NCBI GenBank assembly: GCA_019323195.1
Contig: JAHWHQ010000096.1
Span: 1 to 20,821, forward strand
Length of the DNA: 20,821 nucleotides
Direction of reading: 5' to 3'
From: Candidatus Woesearchaeota archaeon
Lineage (GTDB): Archaea > Nanobdellota > Nanobdellia > Woesearchaeales > JACPBV01
In this document: piece after piece, positions 9,023 to 14,447 of the stretch
How positions within the stretch are numbered: position 1 is the first letter of the stretch
Layout: the number at the start of each line of letters is the position of its first letter
Position numbers and translations under genes: made by a program
Notes under the pieces: model-generated
What the model was told of the DNA's origin: nothing
Database searches by the model: none
What the model saw: only the letters and a program-made list of their open reading frames with translations

Positions 9023-9280
9023 ATGGATGAAATAGATAACTTAATTGGTTTTATTATCTCAAGTAATAGGAGAAAAGAGGTGCTTAAAGAGCTAAGTAAA
9101 AAGCCTAAACGTCCAATGGAATTATGTAAAAAGCTTGATCTTGATACAGGCAACATTGCCAGATTATTATTCCAGCTTGAGAAAAAGAATGTTATCAAGT
9201 GTGTAACTCCTGAAAAAAGAAGCTGGAGGGTTTATATGATTACCTCTTTAGGAGAAGAGGTTTTAAAGAAGATTGAATAA
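9023..9280 (+). CDS. Winged helix-turn-helix transcriptional regulator
   Basis: An 85-residue protein with one winged-HTH domain filling its length. SSNRRKEVLKELSKKPKRP forms the first helices, MELCKKLDLDTGNIARLLFQLEKKNVIK is the helix-turn-helix with its recognition helix (written here in two parts: MELCKKLDLD and TGNIARLLFQLEKKN), and RSWRVYMITSLGEEVLK is the beta wing and last helix. This is the ArsR/MarR-like layout common in small archaeal DNA-binding proteins. No ligand domain or metal site is seen. Target genes are unknown; autoregulation or control of the divergent 8579-8872 gene is possible, since both starts share one intergenic space. Confidence 0.75.
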   Translation: MDEIDNLIGFIISSNRRKEVLKELSKKPKRPMELCKKLDLDTGNIARLLFQLEKKNVIKCVTPEKRSWRVYMITSLGEEVLKKIE

Positions 9281-9320
9281 AAGTGTTAGATTTCTTTTCA
9301 AGCACTTCCAAATCCATTTT

Positions 9321-9348
9321 TATGGGACGTAAACTATACTTTATAAAT
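9321..9348 (+). repeat. Relic of the IS91-like left end
   Basis: tatgggacgtaaactatac followed by ttataaatac closely resembles the left end and promoter of the IS91-like element at 9949 (tatggcacgtaaagtatat followed by tttata). No transposase follows, only an ATG at about 9365 with a quick stop. It is probably the remains of an older insertion that still looks like a promoter. Confidence 0.45.
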
Positions 9349-9403
9349 ACCTTATTTTTCCCTGAATGAATACATAATTCTTTTACAGTTGATTTTTAGA
9401 AAA

Positions 9404-9413
9404 GTATATAATA
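9404..9413 (+). promoter_or_regulatory. TATA box for the zinc-ribbon gene
   Basis: gtatataata is centred about 28 bases before the ATG at 9437, consistent with leaderless transcription. The in-frame upstream start at 9389 would lie before the transcript begins. Confidence 0.6.
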
Positions 9414-9436
9414 TTCTCTATCTTATCTTAATTAAA

Positions 9437-9718
9437 ATGGAATTAAGAGAGATAGATCCTTCCAAATTACCAGAAGAAATAGCGGACTTTGCTCCTATAG
9501 GCTGCATGGATTGTGGATTTGAGGGTTATATTCCAAGGAAATTATTCCTTGTTAAGCCTGAAGTAACCAATGAAAAAGAATATGCTGAACTCCGTTTGTT
9601 ATTAAAGAATAAGTTTGGTTATAATTCGTTTTCAGAGTGTCATTGTGAATTAGGTATGATAGTTAGCGTATCGAAATGCCCTAAATGTGGATCTGAGTCA
9701 ATTTTTAAAGATTTTTAA
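9437..9718 (+). CDS. Small zinc-binding protein with Cys pairs
   Basis: A 93-residue protein with CxxC at 23-26 (GCMDCG), C-H-C at 68-70 and CxxC at 81-84 (KCPKCGSES), enough ligands for one or two zinc sites of the zinc-ribbon type. The N-terminal MELREIDPSKLPEEIADFAP is acidic and helical. The start at ATG 9437 follows the TATA box position. It could bind nucleic acid or a protein partner; nothing more precise can be said. It stands alone between IS91-like relics, in the same strand order as the wHTH gene. Confidence 0.65.
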   Translation: MELREIDPSKLPEEIADFAPIGCMDCGFEGYIPRKLFLVKPEVTNEKEYAELRLLLKNKFGYNSFSECHCELGMIVSVSKCPKCGSESIFKDF

Positions 9719-9769
9719 TCCCCCAAATCCTTTTTAAGGAGATTCTCCGAATAATTAGAAATTTGATTT

Positions 9770-9871
9770 TTAAACCCTCCTCACAACATAAACCCAAACA
9801 ATCTTCTTAGTTTCATTTTGTGAATCTCCTATATATCCTACAAATAGCATGTACTTAACTATTTGTCTCAT
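9770..9871 (-). pseudogene. Degenerate C-terminal copy of the 8579-8872 gene
   Basis: On the minus strand this reads 33 residues, MRQIVKYMLFVGYIGDSQ then NETKKIVWVYVVRRV and a stop. The pattern KYMLFV ... DSQNETKKIVWVYVV parallels KYFLIP ... DSKDKMVFVYFV at the end of the 8579-8872 protein, with the stop in the same place. The N-terminal half is missing. I read it as a decayed paralogue; a short functional peptide is possible but less likely. Confidence 0.45.
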
Positions 9872-9998
9872 TTTAGGGGTTCACTCCAGGCAATTTCCTT
9901 CTTCTAAGACCCATTAGAAAATAATAAAAGACCTTTTTGAAATTCCTTTATGGCACGTAAAGTATATTTTATAGACCCTTACATCTTTTCCTGTATAG

Positions 9999-10322
9999 AT
10001 GGCATATACGATTAGACAGATCTTGAGGGAAAACTGGTCTGGTTATCTTCAGGCCAATTCTGCGGAGGATTATCAGGTAAAGGAGGTCGAGAAAGCTATA
10101 AACTGCAGCGAGCATAGCTGCAACAGCAGGATCTGCCCATCCTGCGGCAAGCGCTATACAGACCGATGGTCTGATAAGCTGCAGGATTACCTTATTCCTG
10201 TTGAGCATAAGCATGTTGTCTTGACAGTCCCTGCAGTTCTAAGGCCGATGCTGAGAGATTGGGATAATGTCGGGCTCTTGATGGATTCCTCCAGATCTTT
10301 TTTCAGAGGCATTTCCAGCTAA
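9999..10322 (+). CDS. IS91-like transposase, N-terminal zinc-binding part (frameshifted)
   Basis: The N-terminal zinc-binding region of an IS91-family transposase. Ligands are visible at C36, C41, C46 and C49 (NCSEHSCNSRICPSCGKRYTD), followed by the conserved HKHVVLTVP. The reading frame leaves the family pattern at a run of six T at 10298-10303 and stops at 10322; the sequence expected next (RPGVALITILHTFGKDMKF) is in the -1 frame. The start ATG is supported by the TATA box about 31 bases upstream. The protein is inactive unless the frameshift is bridged. Confidence 0.8.
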   Translation: MAYTIRQILRENWSGYLQANSAEDYQVKEVEKAINCSEHSCNSRICPSCGKRYTDRWSDKLQDYLIPVEHKHVVLTVPAVLRPMLRDWDNVGLLMDSSRSFFRGISS

Positions 10323-10840
10323 GGTCCAGGCCAAGGCCTGGTGTCGCCCTGATAACGATACTGCATACTTTCGGAAAGGACATGAAGTTTCACCCGCATC
10401 TGCATGTTATTGCAGCCAACGGTTTCTTTAATAATAAGTTTAACCTTTTTGATATCTCTTTCAGATCAAAGTTTAATAAAATCTGGATGTCTGAGGTTTT
10501 GAATAGCCTAGATATTCATTTAGATAAATACAGATATGGCTTTTATGTGTGGGCTGATGATGGACCTTTAGGAACGGACAGACAATTAGTGAAATACATG
10601 GGGAGATATGTAAGGCATCCGGCGATTGCCAACGGAAGGATCATGTGCTGTGATAAGAAGAGAATAACTTTTTTTTATAATGATAATTGCAATAGGAAAA
10701 TATTGGTCAAGAAATCGATTGGAGGTTTTATAACTTCCCTCATCCAGCATATCCCTCCACCTCAGTTTAAGATGATCAGATATTATGGCGCTTACAGCAG
10801 GAAACAAAAGAAGAGATATAGTCTGTTCCTAAAGGATTGA
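10304..10840 (+). CDS. IS91-like transposase, C-terminal catalytic Y2 part
   Basis: The -1 frame continues the transposase. RPGVALITILHTFGKD leads into the HUH metal site KFHPHLHVI, and later YMGRYVRHPAIAN carries the paired tyrosines (Y-x3-Y) that cut and rejoin single-stranded DNA in this family. The basic tail is YGAYSRKQKKRYS. The first in-frame ATG (10382) lies inside the catalytic domain, so it is not a natural start; the two parts together would give about 280 residues. The stop is three bases from the convergent hepT stop. Confidence 0.8.
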   Translation, partial: QRHFQLRSRPRPGVALITILHTFGKDMKFHPHLHVIAANGFFNNKFNLFDISFRSKFNKIWMSEVLNSLDIHLDKYRYGFYVWADDGPLGTDRQLVKYMGRYVRHPAIANGRIMCCDKKRITFFYNDNCNRKILVKKSIGGFITSLIQHIPPPQFKMIRYYGAYSRKQKKRYSLFLKD

Positions 10841-10843
10841 AAT

Positions 10844-11185
10844 CTATTTCTTATCCGTTTCTTCTAATCTCTTTATATCCTTCTTTAATGAAGGGATGTC
10901 CTTTTTTACCGTTTTCCATACAGCATCCAAATCAACACCAAAATATCCATGGATAAGCTTATCCCTCATTCCGGCAATATCCTTCCATGGAGTAGCAGGG
11001 CTTTTTTTCCTGGTTTCATCTGAGATCAATTTTGATGCTTCCCCAATGATTTCTATCTGCCTGATTACAGCATCCTGTATTAAGGTTTTTTCCATAAATC
11101 TCTCTTTTGTAGTCTTGGCTATATATGCTTCTATTTTTTTGATTGCATCTAATATATGTTCAATATAAACTGTTTCATCCTTCAT
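10844..11185 (-). CDS. hepT: HepT-like HEPN toxin (DUF86)
   Basis: A 113-residue all-helical HEPN protein with the RNase motif R-x4-H-x-Y at R74, H79, Y81 (GMRDKLIHGY), preceded by the family's ERF and IGEASKLIS segments. HepT cleaves RNA and is silenced in known systems by MntA, which adds AMP to the motif tyrosine. All key residues are present, so it should be active. Its start overlaps the end of mntA by four bases, giving an mntA-hepT operon. It runs convergent to the IS91-like transposase with only three bases between the stop codons. Confidence 0.88.
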   Translation of the reverse strand: MKDETVYIEHILDAIKKIEAYIAKTTKERFMEKTLIQDAVIRQIEIIGEASKLISDETRKKSPATPWKDIAGMRDKLIHGYFGVDLDAVWKTVKKDIPSLKKDIKRLEETDKK

Positions 11186-11466
11186 TTGTAAATCACTTTC
11201 ATCTCCTTTTTGATATTCTCCCTAATCAGGGGGCTAATAGCCTTTTCTGTAAGTAGGTCTACTTTAATGCCTGCTTTTTTAGAAAGTTCCCTCTCTATCC
11301 TTACAAGATCTAGGAAACTTTTTATTCTCTTGAACTCTACCAAGACATCTACATCGCTCTTGGGATTCTGCTGGTTTCTTGCATATGACCCAAAGAGTGC
11401 TATCTTTTTTGCACCTTCCTTCCTGAGGTTCATTACAATAGTCTTCCTGAGCTTATCCATTCTCAT
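11182..11466 (-). CDS. mntA: MntA-like minimal nucleotidyltransferase antitoxin
   Basis: A 94-residue minimal nucleotidyltransferase. LFGSYARNQQNPKSDVDVLV gives the G-S-x10-D-x-D motif at G26, S27, D38 and D40, and KVD at 68-70 supplies a third carboxylate. In MntA/HepT pairs it AMPylates the HEPN toxin. The ATG at 11466 lies about 26 bases after a TATA-like ggtttaaatt on the minus strand, so the message is probably leaderless; a second in-frame ATG lies two codons later. It is the first gene of the operon. Confidence 0.88.
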   Translation of the reverse strand: MRMDKLRKTIVMNLRKEGAKKIALFGSYARNQQNPKSDVDVLVEFKRIKSFLDLVRIERELSKKAGIKVDLLTEKAISPLIRENIKKEMKVIYK

Positions 11467-11487
11467 ACCAGATTAGGTATCTTTTTT

Positions 11488-11498
11488 TAATTTAAACC
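11488..11498 (-). promoter_or_regulatory. TATA/BRE promoter of mntA-hepT
   Basis: On the minus strand, gaaaggtttaaatt contains a BRE-like purine stretch and a TATA-like tttaaa about 26 bases before the mntA ATG. The BRE half and the TTTAAA core lie inside a 29-base segment (11491-11519) that is identical at the promoter of the other toxin-antitoxin operon (13110-13138). Confidence 0.6.
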
Positions 11499-11519
11499 TT
11501 TCGCTTTTTTTGAGAAAAA
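11491..11519. repeat. 29-base segment shared by both toxin-antitoxin units, copy 1
   Basis: It begins tttaaacctttcgc, continues with seven T, GAG and five A, and is identical to 13110-13138. The T7-GAG-A5 part can fold as a small hairpin. In both places RHS-gene sequence starts immediately to the right. I take it as the right end of the IS91-like units as well as the toxin-antitoxin promoter. Confidence 0.65.
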
Positions 11520-11591
11520 TACTATTATTACAACGGCTTTGCCAACCTGGTGCAGCTAAAGACAGAGATAGAAGGGGATGAGGCTGTTGTT
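11520..11591 (+). pseudogene. RHS gene fragment A
   Basis: These 72 bases read YYYYNGFANLVQLKTEIE then GDEAVV, and match the RHS gene at about 4142-4213 (YYYYDGFANLVQLKTEIE then EDEAVV). The match stops where the IS91-like left end begins. It is too short to be a gene and is a relic of a second RHS locus. Confidence 0.85.
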
Positions 11592-11668
11592 AATGGTACG
11601 TAAAGTATATTGTATAAACCCCTACATCTTTTCCTGTATAGATGACATATACAATTAAATAGATTTTG
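11592..11668 (+). mobile_element. IS91-like left-end fragment with start of transposase
   Basis: aatggtacgtaaagtatat, then the spacer ccctacatcttttcctgtat, then atgacatatacaatt match the left end and first ten codons of the element at 9949-10027. The transposase start reads MTYTIK and then a stop (TAG) in place of R6-Q7. It ends at another left-end-like motif, gcggtacgtaaac, at 11669. Confidence 0.75.
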
Positions 11669-11690
11669 CGGTACGTAAACTTCTTTTGAT
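11669..11690 (+). repeat. Partial IS91-like left end
   Basis: gcggtacgtaaacttctttt keeps the ggtacgtaaa core of the element's left end but loses the TATA part. It follows directly on the previous fragment, as if one element had inserted at or next to the end of another. Confidence 0.4.
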
Positions 11691-11742
11691 AAAAACATTA
11701 ATTTTCCGTCGAGCCTGACATTCTGAAATTAAAATTTTTCAC

Positions 11743-11886
11743 AAAAATTCCAATAACAATGGGTGAAAACTGCCTGAAGAGGAAAAATCAGTTACGAAGT
11801 TCTGATTTTTCCTTTTGGCATAGGATAAAATTTTGTCAAACAAAATTTTAGCCGTGTTTGAACCCTTTGTTGTTATTGGAGTTTTT
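11743..11886. other. 144-base strongly folded element (MITE-like or structured RNA)
   Basis: The outer arms aaaaattccaataacaa (11743-11759) and ttgttattggagttttt (11870-11886) pair over 17 positions with one G-U, then gggt (11761-11764) pairs with accc (11862-11865). Inside lie two hairpins. The first is ggaaaaatcag (11781-11791) with ctgatttttcc (11802-11812), extended by TGCC/GGCA at 11771-11774 and 11817-11820. The second is the perfect aaaattttgt (11827-11836) with acaaaatttt (11840-11849). No coding frame is credible. It could be a miniature transposon, a structured transcript or a termination/replication structure. Strand is not decidable. Confidence 0.7.
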
Positions 11887-11910
11887 TACATTAAGTAGAG
11901 AAAATAAATT

Positions 11911-11960
11911 AGGACATTACCTATACTACGGATGGTGATAAAACACTAAATATTTCTGTT
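11911..11960 (+). pseudogene. RHS gene fragment C (Ig-like repeat 3)
   Basis: It reads DITYTTDGDKTLNISV and then a TAA stop, matching RHS gene bases 6126-6174 (DITYTTDGDKTINISV). Several third-base differences with almost unchanged protein show it came from a diverged but once functional copy. The stop is supplied by the IS91-like left end taatgtacctaaagtata that begins at about 11961. Confidence 0.8.
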
Positions 11961-11979
11961 TAATGTACCTAAAGTATAC
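11961..11979 (+). repeat. IS91-like left end of the second element
   Basis: taatgtacctaaagtatac is a variant of the left-end motif seen at 9949 and 11592, placed upstream of the truncated transposase at 12047 and directly after RHS fragment C. Confidence 0.55.
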
Positions 11980-12010
11980 GCTTTTTTCTTTCCTGTGGAG
12001 CACGTGGAAG

Positions 12011-12020
12011 TTTTATATAA
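12011..12020 (+). promoter_or_regulatory. TATA box and Shine-Dalgarno of the truncated transposase
   Basis: ttttatataa lies about 31 bases before the ATG at 12047. Unlike other genes here, there is also a full GGAGGT at 12034-12039, seven bases before the ATG. A strong Shine-Dalgarno motif is out of keeping with the leaderless neighbours and suggests the element came from a different host. Confidence 0.55.
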
Positions 12021-12046
12021 ACGAGAATTTTCTGGAGGTATTTAGG

Positions 12047-12313
12047 ATGAAAAATAAACAAGTTACTGTTAAATCTATATTTCAGCAATACTGGCCTTCT
12101 TTTTTGAATGAACATAAAGACAAACTTCGTAAAATAGAGATAATTGAAGTGAAAAAAATGCTTAACTGTAATAAAAGAGGCTGCAATAGTAGAATCTGCA
12201 ATAGTTGTGGTAAGAGATATACAGACAATTGGTCAGAAAATCTAAAAACCTTTGACCTACCTCACAAGCATATTACATTGACCTTATCTGATCTATTGTG
12301 GTTAGATAAATGA
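12047..12313 (+). pseudogene. Second IS91-like transposase, truncated after the zinc-binding part
   Basis: 88 codons remain. C41, C46, C51 and C54 (NCNKRGCNSRICNSCGKRYTD) form the zinc-binding region, and PHKHITLTL corresponds to EHKHVVLTV of the first element. Homology ends about SDLLW; the HUH and Y2 regions are absent, so it cannot act alone. The protein is clearly diverged from the 9999-10322 copy, so this is a different element. The start at ATG 12047 follows from the TATA box and Shine-Dalgarno motif rather than the in-frame ATG at 11963. The convergent PIN gene overlaps its end by 41 bases. Confidence 0.8.
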
Positions 12314-12791
12314 TATTGCTCTGCCAGTTTCTTATGTCCCTTAGCCTTTCCAGCATTTCCAGTGCCTCTTTCTTGGAAATCAAGCCTGCTGCCACAAAAG
12401 CGATAAGGAAGAACGTACTGAAATAGACCTCTATTTTCTTCTCAGTATGATGGACAATCTTATGGTCGTCTGTGATCAGGGGAATATTCGTGTTTTTCGA
12501 GAGGTTGAATAATTCATTGTCTGTATCCTCCAGATATCTGATCTCTTCCTTGGCTTCTGCAGATCTTATTAAGAACTTATTTTTAAGAATCAATACTTTT
12601 TTGGATATGTTCCCATAGTCATCTTTATGTTTTGAGAAATCATTTAACTCCTGCATTACGGCATCTGTTGTTGTGATACTGGAGAAATTCACAACCCTTT
12701 TCAGCAGGTCAATACTTGCTAAGCTTATGAGGGCAGAAGTGTCGAAAATAAAGGATTTTTTCTCAGGAGACCTTTTTAATGTTTTTTCCAT
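12273..12791 (-). CDS. PIN-domain ribonuclease toxin
   Basis: A 172-residue PIN-domain protein. Acidic residues expected at the metal site are at D17 (FIFDTSALISL), E48 (DAVMQELNDF), D89/D91 (LEDTDNELF) and D108/D109 (PLITDDHKI). PIN toxins cleave tRNA, rRNA or mRNA. The start overlaps the upstream antitoxin gene by 29 bases, the usual coupling in such operons. The last 13 or so residues (YLTTIDQIRSM and the stop) are written on the reverse of the transposase relic, so the original C-terminus may have been replaced. It is longer than a typical VapC, having a helical C-terminal extension with ISKKEALEMLERL. Confidence 0.82.
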   Translation of the reverse strand: MEKTLKRSPEKKSFIFDTSALISLASIDLLKRVVNFSSITTTDAVMQELNDFSKHKDDYGNISKKVLILKNKFLIRSAEAKEEIRYLEDTDNELFNLSKNTNIPLITDDHKIVHHTEKKIEVYFSTFFLIAFVAAGLISKKEALEMLERLRDIRNWQSNIIYLTTIDQIRSM

Positions 12792-13083
12792 ATTCCATAC
12801 CGGCTTTCATGCTTTTTTTAGCAGTTTTATACACAGATTCCATTTGTCCGGCTATCTGTTTACCTACTAAAGATTCTACTTCTTTTTTTGTAATCATCCC
12901 TTTAGTATAGAGGCTGCTTAATTCCATTAAAAGCCTGTTTTTTTCTTCATGCACCTCTTCAGCTAATTTTGTTTTTATCCATTCAGATTTATTGATTTTT
13001 AATAATCTGCTGACTATATTCAGGTCATGCAGTAAATCTGTTGGCACTCTTACATTCAGTTGTTCGGTTTCCATAGTTATCAC
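12763..13083 (-). CDS. Ribbon-helix-helix-like antitoxin of the PIN toxin
   Basis: A 106-residue protein. TEQLNVRVPTDLLHDLNIVS then RLLKINKSEWIKTKL fits a ribbon-helix-helix DNA-binding domain (short beta strand LNVRVP, two helices, NKSEW at the second helix). The remainder is helical and charged (KGMITKKEVESLVGKQIAG), likely the part that neutralises the toxin. I take the GTG at 13083 as start because it is about 29 bases after the TATA box, like the other leaderless starts here; the ATG at 13074 is an alternative. It probably represses its own promoter, as RHH antitoxins do. Confidence 0.75.
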   Translation of the reverse strand: MITMETEQLNVRVPTDLLHDLNIVSRLLKINKSEWIKTKLAEEVHEEKNRLLMELSSLYTKGMITKKEVESLVGKQIAGQMESVYKTAKKSMKAGMEYGKNIKKVS

Positions 13084-13106
13084 AGTATAGCATATAATAG
13101 CAAATA

Positions 13107-13117
13107 CTATTTAAACC
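13107..13117 (-). promoter_or_regulatory. TATA/BRE promoter of the PIN/antitoxin operon
   Basis: On the minus strand, gaaaggtttaaatagt has the same BRE-like and TTTAAA core as the mntA-hepT promoter. Its centre is about 29 bases before the GTG at 13083. Confidence 0.6.
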
Positions 13118-13138
13118 TTTCGCTTTTTTTGAGAAAAA
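13110..13138. repeat. 29-base segment shared by both toxin-antitoxin units, copy 2
   Basis: Identical to 11491-11519. It is followed after seven bases by RHS-gene sequence that starts at nearly the same codon as RHS fragment A. Confidence 0.65.
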
Positions 13139-13145
13139 ACCAAAA

Positions 13146-14372
13146 TACTATTACTATTACGACGGCTTTGCTAATTTAGTGCAGCTAAAGGCAGAGATTG
13201 AAAATGATGAGGCTGTTGTCAAAAATATCTTTTATGATGGGTTGGGAAGGGTAAAGGAAGAGCAGAATCCCTATTTTGAGGATTTTTCATCTTCATTGAG
13301 CAATGCCTCAGCAACTGTTAACAAGACCTATTACAGCTATGATGCGCTGGACAGGGTTGTGAGGGTGGTTAATCCTGACACTACCTCTAAGGTTATCGAC
13401 TTCAATAAATGGAGCATAACAGATCATGATGAGAATGATAATAAGCACGAGTATAGGTTAGATGCGCATGGAAGGATAGTTAATGTTATAGAGTATAATA
13501 AGAACCCTTATGAAAACAACAAAGAGGAAATCTACAATACCTCTTACCAATACGACACAAACGACAACCTAATCAAGATAACAGACAATGAAGGTAATGA
13601 GTTTAAGTTCAGCTATGATTCTTTAGGGAGAAAAATCAAGTTAGATGACCCTGATCTGGGAGTATGGACTTATGCTTATGATCCTGCCGGGAATCTGGTA
13701 GAGCAGAATGACAGTGTCGGGAATGTTATAACTTTAAGTTATGACAAGCTGAATAGGATATTAAACAAGAATTCTACGGATGTAAACATCAGCTTTGCTT
13801 ATGATAAGGAGTATGATGGGACATTAAGCAACATCACTATGGGCAGTGTAAGCTTTAAGTACAGCTATGATAAAAGGATGAGGGTTGTTAAGGAGGAGGC
13901 GTATTTAGGCGGTAATTGGCTGGAAACAGGCATCAGCTATGATTCTATGGACAGGCTTATTGAAAAAAGGCTTCCTTCAACAGATTTGGAATATTTCTAT
14001 AATAAGCAGGGAAAGGTAAGGAGGATTAATGATTTTATCAATAATGCCTCTTATAATGCGTTTGGAAGCATCCTGAACAGGAGCTATGACAATAACTTAG
14101 TCACTAGGTTTAGCTATTACCCTTCTAACAACAGGTTAAGCCAGATAACAACAGGCTCTTTGCAGGACTTAGCTTATGCCTATGATAATGTTGGAAATAT
14201 AAGGTCAATAAGGGATTCTGTCCAGAGCAGGAACTACAGCATGGGCTATGACGGCTTAGACAGGCTGATTAATACTACCATTAATGATGACCTATACCAG
14301 TACGAATATGATTCAATAGGGAACATCAAAAGGGCAGTTAGGACGGATGAGTCAAAAAGAAAAGATTTATAA
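13146..14372 (+). pseudogene. Duplicated YD-repeat segment of the RHS gene (fragment B)
   Basis: This frame (YYYYYDGFANLVQLKAEIEN onward) matches the 1043-6772 protein from about residue 1034 to 1437, with about 31 differences by eye over roughly 390 residues. It lacks the signal peptide, SpvB and FG-GAP regions, Ig-like repeats and RHS core, and has no ATG at its 5' end; the first usable codon is a GTG at 13179. Homology ends near NIKRAVRTDESKR, after which the frame stops within three codons. Although the frame is intact over 1.2 kb, with no signal for export it is best called a relic or a recombination donor for the main gene. Confidence 0.8.
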
Positions 14373-14374
14373 AA
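14365..14374 (+). promoter_or_regulatory. Probable TATA box of the radical SAM operon
   Basis: atttataaaa at the end of the RHS fragment would start transcription near 14397, leaving a leader of about 50 bases to ATG 14448. A weaker box, gctttaaac at about 14397-14405, would give a leader of about 20 bases. Which is used cannot be decided. Confidence 0.4.
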
Positions 14375-14447
14375 ATAATTAGATAACTGACCTACTGCTT
14401 TAAACAACAATTTGCTTTTGAGGAATTTAGGGGAACTTTTTGTTAGG

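Larger units (their letters stand above)
9949..10840 (+). mobile_element. IS91-like (HUH/Y2) rolling-circle insertion element
   Basis: The left end tatggcacgtaaagtatat contains the element's own TATA box (about 9963-9972), 31 bases before the transposase ATG at 9999. The same left end plus start of transposase is repeated at 11592-11668, which fixes it as an element end rather than chance. There are no terminal inverted repeats, as expected for the IS91 family. The right end is uncertain: it may lie just after the transposase or, as argued in the findings, beyond the convergent HepT/MntA operon at about 11519. Confidence 0.75.

Noticed and set aside
8737..9030. Plus-strand reading frame of 97 codons between the unknown gene and the wHTH gene
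   Set aside because: It overlaps the minus-strand 8579-8872 gene and the wHTH promoter and start, and its composition (runs of Phe, Leu, Cys) is that of antisense AT-rich DNA.
9738..9748. ggagattctcc palindrome as a regulator operator or terminator
   Set aside because: It has only a one-base centre, is short, and no promoter is placed over it; chance in AT-rich DNA is enough.
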